A stretch of 64,000 bases of DNA. Origin: Lysinibacillus_B sp050613145 (GTDB lineage: Bacteria > Bacillota > Bacilli > Bacillales_A > Planococcaceae). A model generated the notes under the pieces. It saw only the letters and a program-made list of their open reading frames with translations. It made no database searches and was not told where the DNA came from. Positions 55,701 to 63,223 of this stretch are shown one piece after another (positions within the stretch are counted from its first letter, which is position 1; the number at the start of each line of letters is the position of its first letter). The translations under genes and the position numbers were made by a program. The stretch lies in the NCBI RefSeq assembly GCF_050613145.1, contig NZ_CP192507.1:4092001-4156000 (forward strand), in the 5' to 3' direction.

Positions 55701-55907
55701 TTAAGATTTAATAAGATTACCATCTTTATCAGTGAATTTACCAACAATAATCATAATGAGGTCAATTAACGTCCAAATACCAAATCCACCTAATGTGATA
55801 AACATTAAAATACCTGTACCGATTTTACCAACATAAAAGCGATGAATACCTAGACTACCTAAAAAGAAACAAAGTAATAATGTTACTACGAAATTTTTTT
55901 CTGACAT
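55701..55907 (-). CDS. TM2-domain protein
   Basis: 68 residues. Two membrane helices are joined by the TM2 turn (CFFLGSLGIHRFYVGKIGTG, then GIWTLIDLIMIIVGKFTDKDG). TTGGAGGT precedes the ATG at 55907. It is convergent with the zinc-ribbon cluster. TM2 proteins are common on mobile elements; function unknown. Confidence 0.85.
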   Translation of the reverse strand: MSEKNFVVTLLLCFFLGSLGIHRFYVGKIGTGILMFITLGGFGIWTLIDLIMIIVGKFTDKDGNLIKS

Positions 55908-56754
55908 GTAAGTACCTCCAATAAATTCATAAAAAACATACATAAATAACCAATAAAGAGATTATATTACTAAATAGTTTGTTTTTCAACAGCATTTTAT
56001 CTATTATTTTATTCCATCCCACTAATTTTTCGCTTACTTCATCGACACATCCTCAACTATATAAATCATATTAAAAATTCCGACATATGTAGTGTCCATT
56101 CGTTTTTATGATGTTGCGAAAAAACAGATGAATGACTAGGCTACATTTCTAAAAAGAAAACGCATATTTTCATTTTGCGTCCGCGAACTATTCCCCTTCA
56201 ATTAAAAATAACGGCAAGATTTTTTACTGCTAGTGATGTCAAATAGCGAAATCGAGATACAACTTAATTTAAAATAAGTGTCAAATTGGGTCTATTTACC
56301 TAAATGGCACTTATCCTCAAATAAGTTGTATATCAAAAATGCCCAATCGAAATTTTGGTCGTTCTTTAAAAGTGAGCGTATTATTTTCTTATGAAAAAAT
56401 CGCACATTATCATTTTTTTATGGGTGACTCCATCATAAAGACACGTATTCATCACTTTGGATAACAATGTATTTTTTATAAAAAATTAATTATTTTCGTT
56501 TTTTATCTAAAAAGACACTTTTTCCGCCCTCCATGCAACCCTCTTTTTTAGTAAATTTCCCTCTTTTCTATCACAGCAGCTACTCAAAGAGCGTATTATT
56601 TCAATGAAAATATTCATTTTTTTCACTAAAACGAAAGCAAATTAGACGGTTCGCTCGCAAGGGGTACAAGATTTTCGGAGCCAATCGGTATGTCGGGGGA
56701 TGAAAATGGACTTATATAGTCGCTTAATGACTAACATCCTTTTACTAATAGTAC
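55908..56754. other. Gene-free part of the distal segment
   Basis: About 850 bp of AT-rich DNA with no credible gene in any frame. It contains the long inverted repeat at 56256-56334 and, near 56640-56750, text that looks like decayed coding sequence on the minus strand but has stops in all frames. Confidence 0.55.
56256..56334. repeat. Long imperfect inverted repeat
   Basis: Outer arms GATACAACTTA / TAAGTTGTATATC and inner arms ATAAGTGTC / GGCACTTAT enclose about 24 bases. The total is 79 bp. No T-run follows, so it is not a standard terminator. Confidence 0.65.
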
Positions 56755-56793
56755 TTACTTGTGATACGTTTCGCCTTAAGTGGTGTAAGTGCG
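56750..56793 (-). repeat. att-like site B with inverted repeat
   Basis: GGCGAAACGTATCACAAG plus TAA (56755-56775) differs from site C at two and from the rlmH end at three of 21 positions. Arms ACTTAC / GTAAGT with the same 26-base spacing as site C flank it. Confidence 0.82.
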
Positions 56794-56866
56794 GTTTACT
56801 ACTTCTTAAATATATCGATTTCCATTGCTCATTAATTCTAACAATCTCATAATATATTAAGTGCAA

Positions 56867-59800
56867 TTACTCCCTATTATAGTCATTAATAATCGAAATG
56901 GTTTTATTTACAACTTCACTGCCGAGTGATGCATATAATTTCTTATCGCCAATAATATAGAATTCTTCTTTAGCTCGAGTAGCAGCAACATTCATTATAT
57001 TTGGTTCCGAAACAGCCCAACTCGCTGCTCCTTTACTACTTGAGTCTGCTCCAAGAACAAAATAAACAATTTTCGCTTCTTTTCCTTGAAAAGTATGAAC
57101 AGTTCCAACATTTGTTGTTTTACCGTCTTGTCGTTTAGTAAAGTTAATTTCATCTAAAATTTGCGCAATTTTATAAGCCACATTTCTAAACGGAGATATA
57201 ACATATATTTCACTCGCTAAATCTAGATCTTCTTGTAACCGTTTAGAAATTAGACTTTTCAATATGTACGCCTGTTCTTTAACAAATTTATCATTTGCTT
57301 TACCAATAGAATCTATCCATTCCGATATTCCTTGTGCTTTAGTTTCTTCTTTCCCTTGAACCATTAAACCACCATAAGATATTTCATTTGAAATTGTGAA
57401 CATCGGATAGTTCGAACGTCTGTGTACCCAAAGTGGTATACCAATCCATTCATCTTCATTTTTTTGGAACCCATACTGACTGGCAGCATCTACAATTGTT
57501 TGAGTAGACGCATCGGAAGAGACAAATTTTTCATCTACTTTATAATGTCCTCCAATTAAGGTTAGAACATTTGGATCTAAGGTTAATACAGGTCTTATTT
57601 GTGAGGGATCCCCAACAACCATAACTTTTTTACTTCTAAAAATTGCCCCAACACTAGCTTGTGGTAGTGCTTGACCTGCCTCGTCTATGAATAGATTGCC
57701 TATTGAATTTTCTTTAAGGTTTTTAAACATTCGACCAAAACTAGCAAAAGTAGTGCTGATAACAGGAATAGTGAAATTCAGCCATTGCCATGATTCTGAT
57801 ATAAGCTGATGTCCATTCTCTTTCGCAATATATTCAGTCTGTTTTTTCCAAATAATCCTTGCCGCTTTCAAACTTTTTCTGTTTTCATAGAGGAATTGCT
57901 TTCTAACTTTTAAAGCTGAAATAAATAATTTTGATTGTAATATGCGGAACTGTTTCGTAAACCATGGATTAGACTTTTGAAGTTCATCATATGATAATGA
58001 AAAATCTAATTCCTTTATGCCACTTTGACTCTTGAGATTTTCTAATGATTCAATTTCTTGTTCTAATTTACTCAAATTATTTTGTTGTGTAGTCATCCAT
58101 CGCTTGAAGACAGCTTCTGTGTCCTGAATTTGTTTTTGAATATTTCTGCTTTTTCCAGCATTTTGCTTTACTCTATTTTCAAGTTGCATGCGATCATTCG
58201 ACAACTTGATTTTTTGTTGAGCAAGTTGATTTAAATAGTCATTCGCACTATTAAGAGCCTTGAAATACTGCTCAACTTTTGATTTATTAAATATTTTCTG
58301 AAACCATAAAAAACTTGGCCTTTGTGAAGTAACTACATTAAAATTCCTTTCAGCTTGAACTTGTAAATTAGGTAAATTTTCAAGTTCCGTAGAAGTTTTC
58401 ATTAAATCTTTTTGCAGATTTAAGCTTTCTTGCCTCAGTCTTTCAATTTCAACTTTCGCTTCTTTTTCCTGTAAAATCAAATCTGTTCGTTTTTTCTTTT
58501 CTTGTTGTTGAAAAGTAATGTTTGTCTCTTCGTATTTAACTTGCAATTTTCGAAGATAATACATTTTTTCACTATATTCTTGCATTTTTTCTCTTTCAAT
58601 TTTTAACTTATCATAGAGACGTGAGAATTCTTGATATACACTTGTATCCTCTTGATAATCTTCTAAATTTTTATCAATTGCTTCAATATTTAAAAGTAAT
58701 TTGTTAATGTTTGTAGATGCTCCGCCTTCTAACGAAAATGTACCCCAATTTTCTTCATTTAAAGGCTCACTTATAATGTTATGATTTTTCCCAAAACCTT
58801 CGCTGGTTAATTTAGAATTAGAAATATCTTTGAAATAATTCGCTTGGACTAGTTGATTTTGAAAATCTTCAGCAATCCCTTCTTTCTTTGGTAACTCCTT
58901 AACAATATTTTGGACTGCTCCATTATTTGAACTTGCAACAATTATATTTTTATCTGAAATAGATTGCGGTAAAACACCAAGTTTTGCATTTTCCCACCAA
59001 ACTAAACTACCTTGAATCCTTTTATTAGTTAGCTGTGAAATCACTGCTGCCTGTTGTACTACTAAATCAGCAAAAATATCTTTCAATAGCGTTGTTTTTC
59101 CTGTTCCAGGTGGACCATTAACACTACGAATATCATTTTCACTATTTAACGCTAAATTGACTGCTGCCTGTTGCATAAATGAAAGTGCATGATCAGGATT
59201 ACTTGGAAAACGTCCTAACGGATAAAATTTAGGTTGTAAGGCTATCGTCTCAAAAATATGTGAATTAAAATTAATTGACTCTTTATTACTATCTAGATTT
59301 TTTCTATCTCCAGAAAAACCATTGAAATATCTTTCTAAATTTTTATTTGTAATCGTCTTTGCTTTATTCAAATCTTCTATAAAGAACGAATGCAAATCTA
59401 CATCTTCATTATCCAAATTTCGTAAAAATTTATAGCGGAAGTTTTCTTTGGAAACATTATAATTTCGGAAAAGTTCAGAAATCGTAGTATTAAAATCCTC
59501 ATCAAATTTCCTATTTAAATCTTCTCTAAATAAGTTTTCAAATTCCAGAAAATCTTTCGTTAAATTACCATATTGGTGGATATAACCACTCATCGTAAAG
59601 AACATTTTATCTGCTATAAATTTTAATTGGTTATCAAAATATAATGAGAAAGTAAATTTTTCAGAGTTACTAACTTCATCGTTGGTTTTATCTATCCCAT
59701 ATTTATTCCTTAATATCTCAACAACTTCTTCAAAATTGAAAATATCAAAATACAATACTAAGCCCGACTTATTAAAGGACTTATCTGATACATTTTGTTG

Positions 59801-59959
59801 TTCTTTTTGTTCAATTAAAAAGTCTGAAAAAAATCTATCCCAGTACTCATCCTTTGTAGTATGTAAAGGCTTTAGCAATTTATCATTTTTTTTTATAGAG
59901 CCTTCCGATAGTTGTTCTATCATAATCCAAGCACTTAAAATATCGTTACGGCAATTCAT
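56867..59959 (-). CDS. Large SF1 helicase/ATPase, candidate defence protein
   Basis: 1030 residues. Walker A GPPGTGKT at 282-289; a long coiled coil at about 440-645 inserted between motifs; Walker B FIDEAGQA at 758-765; motif III GDPSQIRP at 783-790; motif V TVHTFQGKEA at 953-962; motif VI VAATRAK at 991-997. This is the AAA_11/AAA_12 (Dna2/Upf1-like) arrangement. The N-terminal 270 residues have no recognisable domain. GGGAGGGAG precedes the ATG. It is the only gene of its segment, downstream of rlmH in the same direction. Confidence 0.88.
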   Translation of the reverse strand: MNCRNDILSAWIMIEQLSEGSIKKNDKLLKPLHTTKDEYWDRFFSDFLIEQKEQQNVSDKSFNKSGLVLYFDIFNFEEVVEILRNKYGIDKTNDEVSNSEKFTFSLYFDNQLKFIADKMFFTMSGYIHQYGNLTKDFLEFENLFREDLNRKFDEDFNTTISELFRNYNVSKENFRYKFLRNLDNEDVDLHSFFIEDLNKAKTITNKNLERYFNGFSGDRKNLDSNKESINFNSHIFETIALQPKFYPLGRFPSNPDHALSFMQQAAVNLALNSENDIRSVNGPPGTGKTTLLKDIFADLVVQQAAVISQLTNKRIQGSLVWWENAKLGVLPQSISDKNIIVASSNNGAVQNIVKELPKKEGIAEDFQNQLVQANYFKDISNSKLTSEGFGKNHNIISEPLNEENWGTFSLEGGASTNINKLLLNIEAIDKNLEDYQEDTSVYQEFSRLYDKLKIEREKMQEYSEKMYYLRKLQVKYEETNITFQQQEKKKRTDLILQEKEAKVEIERLRQESLNLQKDLMKTSTELENLPNLQVQAERNFNVVTSQRPSFLWFQKIFNKSKVEQYFKALNSANDYLNQLAQQKIKLSNDRMQLENRVKQNAGKSRNIQKQIQDTEAVFKRWMTTQQNNLSKLEQEIESLENLKSQSGIKELDFSLSYDELQKSNPWFTKQFRILQSKLFISALKVRKQFLYENRKSLKAARIIWKKQTEYIAKENGHQLISESWQWLNFTIPVISTTFASFGRMFKNLKENSIGNLFIDEAGQALPQASVGAIFRSKKVMVVGDPSQIRPVLTLDPNVLTLIGGHYKVDEKFVSSDASTQTIVDAASQYGFQKNEDEWIGIPLWVHRRSNYPMFTISNEISYGGLMVQGKEETKAQGISEWIDSIGKANDKFVKEQAYILKSLISKRLQEDLDLASEIYVISPFRNVAYKIAQILDEINFTKRQDGKTTNVGTVHTFQGKEAKIVYFVLGADSSSKGAASWAVSEPNIMNVAATRAKEEFYIIGDKKLYASLGSEVVNKTISIINDYNRE

Positions 59960-60119
59960 GTTCTCCCTCCCATTAGCATCCAGAAAAAATTTGATTTATA
60001 GTCACATTAATTCTTAGAAACCCGTCTAAAAATGACAATAATTTAACTTAATTTTGTATTTTACTCAAAAGGTGCGGCTTACAATCTGTTATTTCTTTGT
60101 ATCAATTAGAAAACCTCAT

Positions 60120-60140
60120 TTACTTATGATACGGTTCACC
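60120..60140 (-). repeat. att-like site A within the rlmH stop region
   Basis: GGTGAACCGTATCATAAG plus TAA encodes the last six residues of RlmH. This corresponds to the staphylococcal SCC attachment core (TATCATAA). No inverted arms flank it, unlike sites B and C. Confidence 0.85.
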
Positions 60141-60599
60141 CTTAATAATCCTAAAACTTCGATAAATCTGTTCGACCAACACAAGCTTCATTAGTTGGTG
60201 GGGGAGGGTCATTTTGCCGAAGCATAGTTTTTCGTCGGCGCGTTTTAATACATCGTCATGTAGACCGAGTGAGCCGCCGATGACGAAGGCAACCTTGCTT
60301 TTGCCGTATGTCATGAGTGCATCGAGATCGGCTGCCATTTGCTCGCTCGTTTTCATTTTGCCATCTAATGCAAGCGCGATGACATATGTACCGTCATTGA
60401 TTTTTGCTAAAATACGCTCGCCTTCCTTTTTTTTCACCTGCTCCATTTCTGCATCTGATAGTTGCTCGGGTGCCTTCTCGTCTGGCACTTCTACAAAATC
60501 GAGTTTCGCATAGCTAGAAAGACGTTTGGCATATTCATCAATTCCCATTTTTAAATACTTCTCTTTTAATTTTCCAACTGATATGATGGTAATATTCAC
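60120..60599 (-). CDS. rlmH: 23S rRNA pseudouridine-1915 N3-methyltransferase
   Basis: 159 residues, the full length for the SPOUT-fold RlmH (OrfX in staphylococci). MNITIISVGKLKEKYLKMG, FVIGGSLGLHDDVLKRAD (SAM loop) and the C-terminal YRSFRIIKGEPYHK are all typical. Its 3' end is the integration site of SCC elements in staphylococci and carries a duplicated terminal sequence here. Confidence 0.97.
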   Translation of the reverse strand: MNITIISVGKLKEKYLKMGIDEYAKRLSSYAKLDFVEVPDEKAPEQLSDAEMEQVKKKEGERILAKINDGTYVIALALDGKMKTSEQMAADLDALMTYGKSKVAFVIGGSLGLHDDVLKRADEKLCFGKMTLPHQLMKLVLVEQIYRSFRIIKGEPYHK

Positions 60600-60689
60600 A
60601 ACTTATCCACCTTTACATTTCATTTACAAACACGTTATCCACAAAAGTTATCCACATATCCACAACCACTTTCTATATATTGTGTAAAG

Positions 60690-60854
60690 TTATTTACTTG
60701 ATACAATATATGTTGCACACTCTTCACAGTAAGAGCATTTTGTGGATAACTTTTCCTCTTCAAATATTTTTTCCATAATTGGAAATTCCTCGGTTTCTGC
60801 TACAAGCATGTCTAACGCATGATCTATATGGGTTTCACAGCTATATTTTTTCAT
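60690..60854 (-). CDS. CxxH/CxxC small zinc-binding protein
   Basis: 54 residues. CETH near the N-terminus and CSYCEEC near the C-terminus are the signature of the short CxxH/CxxC family found beside rlmH/htrA in Bacillales. I use the ATG at 60854 behind TTGGAGGAAG; the frame is open 28 codons further. A DnaA box lies inside the gene. Confidence 0.85.
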   Translation of the reverse strand: MKKYSCETHIDHALDMLVAETEEFPIMEKIFEEEKLSTKCSYCEECATYIVSSK

Positions 60855-60935
60855 TATTTTCTTCCTCCAATAGTTTGAAATTTCCACAAACTTATTCACA
60901 ATTCTCTTAGAATTATCCACAACCATTGTAACAAA

Positions 60936-60976
60936 CAAAAAACAAGTAGGAAAGAAAAGCCTTTCTTTCCCTACTT
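60936..60976 (-). terminator. Terminator of htrA
   Basis: Arms AGTAGGgAAAGAAA / TTTCTTTCCTACT, followed on the minus strand by TGTTTTTTG. Confidence 0.85.
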
Positions 60977-61007
60977 GCTGTGAAAAGTTTTATTCAGTTA
61001 TCCACAG

Positions 61008-62297
61008 TTATGTCGTGCTTTCTTTTAATACTAAGTTTAATTCAACTACTTTTCCTGCACGATATACTTTGACACTTAATGTGTCGCCAATGTTTGTTTT
61101 TGTATATAAGTGCTGGCGAAGATCGATGCTGTTTTCAATTGGTTGACCGTCCATTTCAAAAATGACATCATATTGTTTCATACCCGCTTTGTCAGCTGCA
61201 GAGCCTTCTACCACTTCTGCGACAACTACACCCGTTGTAATCCCTTCAGGTAATTGTAATGTTTGTGCTTGATAAAATGCTGGCACATCGGTTAAATCCA
61301 TTAATGAAATACCCATTGCTGGACGTTTTACTTGACCGTTTGTTTCAAGCTGCTGAATCACGGGAATAACGGTATTAATTGGAATGGCAAATCCTAAACC
61401 TTCTACCGATTCTGCTGCAATTTTCATGGAGTTAATACCGATTAAATCACCGTTAATATTCACCAAAGCACCACCTGAGTTACCACCGTTAATTGCTGCA
61501 TCTGTCTGCAGTACTTCAGATTGCCAGTCTTCTGTACCATCGCCATTTAAGTCCACTGGTACTGCGCGGTCTGTACCCGAAATAACCCCAACGGTTACCG
61601 AACCATAAAAATCTAAACCAAGCGGATTCCCGATAGCGATCACCGTTTCCCCTTGTTTTAATACATCGGAATCACCAAATTTTGCGACGGTTTTAATACC
61701 ATCTGCTTTCACTTTAATGACCGCTAAATCGGTCCAAATGTCGCCTCCAACTAACGTTGCCTCTTTTTTCGAACCATCTGCTAATGTAATTTCTAGCTTT
61801 TCTGCATTTTCAATAACATGGTGGTTTGTCACGATAAAGGCTTCACCATTTTCGATTTTATAAATCACACCAGAGCCTGTCCCTGCTTCTTGAAGTTCGC
61901 CTTCTTCTTGTTGGTTTTGTTGTATACCGCCTTGTCCAAACCAGAAGCCACCTACATTATTTTGGACAATTTGATAGTTCGAAATACCAACAACCGCTTC
62001 TGATACTTTCTCAACGGCCGTTGTAATATCCGTTGTGACAACAGTAGCGGTTTGCTCTGTTCCTACTTGATCCTTCGTTTCAGTCATTGTTCCTGGTAAT
62101 TGATTTGCAAGCGATGGCAGTAGTAACCACATGAGTAAAGCACCGACGACGATCCCTGATAAGCTACTCATAAAATAGCCTGCTTTACTGCCACTCTTTC
62201 TTTTCATTGCACGTTTATTTCGTTCCTCTTCTTCCCGCTTTAATCGTTCTTGTAGAGGTGTCAATTGTGTATCGGATTGTTCATGATGCTCATTCAT
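61008..62297 (-). CDS. htrA: HtrA-like membrane-anchored serine protease
   Basis: 429 residues. A basic cytoplasmic N-terminus and one membrane helix (about 44-65) precede a trypsin-like S1C domain with His in TNHHVIEN, Asp in DLAVIKV and Ser in GNSGGALV, and a C-terminal PDZ domain (about 330-425). It degrades misfolded exported proteins. Linked to walJ as in other Bacillales (yyxA/htrC position). Confidence 0.95.
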   Translation of the reverse strand: MNEHHEQSDTQLTPLQERLKREEEERNKRAMKRKSGSKAGYFMSSLSGIVVGALLMWLLLPSLANQLPGTMTETKDQVGTEQTATVVTTDITTAVEKVSEAVVGISNYQIVQNNVGGFWFGQGGIQQNQQEEGELQEAGTGSGVIYKIENGEAFIVTNHHVIENAEKLEITLADGSKKEATLVGGDIWTDLAVIKVKADGIKTVAKFGDSDVLKQGETVIAIGNPLGLDFYGSVTVGVISGTDRAVPVDLNGDGTEDWQSEVLQTDAAINGGNSGGALVNINGDLIGINSMKIAAESVEGLGFAIPINTVIPVIQQLETNGQVKRPAMGISLMDLTDVPAFYQAQTLQLPEGITTGVVVAEVVEGSAADKAGMKQYDVIFEMDGQPIENSIDLRQHLYTKTNIGDTLSVKVYRAGKVVELNLVLKESTT

Positions 62298-62381
62298 ATT
62301 TGTTGTCCCCCTTTTTTATATTGTGTACTTATAAATTACACAAAAAACATTAAAATTACATGAAAACTTTTTAAAACTCCA

Positions 62382-62416
62382 TTAAAAATGCCCTACGCAA
62401 AAATTGCGTAAGGCAT
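62382..62416 (-). terminator. Terminator or attenuator between walJ and htrA
   Basis: Arms ATGCCTTACGCAA / TTGCGTAGGGCAT, followed on the minus strand by TTTTTAAT. Confidence 0.85.
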
Positions 62417-62421
62417 TTAAT

Positions 62422-63213
62422 TTATACTGTTACAAGCTTCGTCGGCTTGTCTGCATCTGTATCATGGAGATGTAAAAACTCCCCTTCAATAATACCGCAT
62501 GACTGCAATGTTTGGGTTACGCTCATACGTGCCAACTCTTTCATATTGTTATCTTTACTTAAATGGGATAAATACATTTGCGTTGGCTTTTCAAACACCA
62601 CTTCACTCATTGCCACGGCTGCATCCTCATTGGATACATGTCCCACATCGGACAAAATACGTCGTTTAATGCTCCACGGATAGCGCCCCATTTGTAGCAT
62701 TCCTACATCATGATTGCTTTCAAATACGAAGGCATCTGCCCCACGTATATGCCCTTTCATGCGATCACTCACATAGCCAGTGTCTGTCATCACTGCGAGC
62801 TTGCGGTCATTTTCGTGAAAAACATAAAACATCGGATCTGCTGCATCATGTGAAACAGCGAATGATTGAATGGACAACGAGCCAAATGATTTTGTCGTTT
62901 CCATATCAAATTGGAAGCGTAAATCGGTTGGAATATTCCCGATGAGCCCATCCATCGCTTCCCATGTTTTAGCATTAGCAAACACCGGAATATTATACTT
63001 TCGGGCCACAACGCCAAGCCCTTTTATATGATCGCTATGTTCATGCGTCACAAGTAAGCCTGTTAGCTTTTTCATATCACGGTCAATTTTTGAAAAGAGC
63101 TCCTCCATCTTTTTACCGCTTAAGCCGACATCCACTAAAAAGGCATGCTCATCATTTTCTACATATACAGCATTACCTGTACTGCCACTAGCTAAAACAC
63201 TAAATCGCATCAT
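62422..63213 (-). CDS. walJ: Metallo-beta-lactamase-fold protein WalJ (YycJ)
   Basis: 263 residues. The metal motif THEHSDHIKG and further ligands in AVSHDAADP and VFESNHD are present. In Bacillus and Staphylococcus it is in the WalKR cell-wall regulon operon; YycJ has 5'-exonuclease activity linked to mismatch repair. It follows yycI by ten bases. Confidence 0.95.
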   Translation of the reverse strand: MMRFSVLASGSTGNAVYVENDEHAFLVDVGLSGKKMEELFSKIDRDMKKLTGLLVTHEHSDHIKGLGVVARKYNIPVFANAKTWEAMDGLIGNIPTDLRFQFDMETTKSFGSLSIQSFAVSHDAADPMFYVFHENDRKLAVMTDTGYVSDRMKGHIRGADAFVFESNHDVGMLQMGRYPWSIKRRILSDVGHVSNEDAAVAMSEVVFEKPTQMYLSHLSKDNNMKELARMSVTQTLQSCGIIEGEFLHLHDTDADKPTKLVTV

Positions 63214-63223
63214 TGAAACTCCT

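Larger units (their letters stand above)
53757..60140. mobile_element. Composite SCC-like island at the 3' end of rlmH, no recombinase seen
   Basis: Three 21-bp direct repeats of the rlmH 3' end (60120, 56755, 53757) bound two tandem segments. Contents are accessory and look more AT-rich than the flanks. SCC elements of staphylococci insert at exactly this codon stretch of rlmH. No ccr serine recombinase is present, so it resembles a pseudo-SCC or a mobilisable remnant. The mobility is inference; the repeats are seen directly. Confidence 0.65.
60603..61006. promoter_or_regulatory. Cluster of DnaA boxes
   Basis: Five perfect TTATCCACA sites: 60635, 60648, 60913 and 60998 on the plus strand and 60741 on the minus strand. 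Near matches are TTATCCACC (60603), ATATCCACA (60656) and TTATTCACA (60892). They span the rlmH promoter region, the small gene between rlmH and htrA, and the htrA 3' end. Confidence 0.8.

Noticed and set aside
56642..56866. 74-codon minus-strand frame across site B
   Set aside because: No ribosome-binding site, and site B lies in a different frame inside it; it looks like chance or decayed sequence.
53757..60140. ccr recombinase or other integrase within the island
   Set aside because: I looked for serine and tyrosine recombinase motifs in all the genes there and found none.
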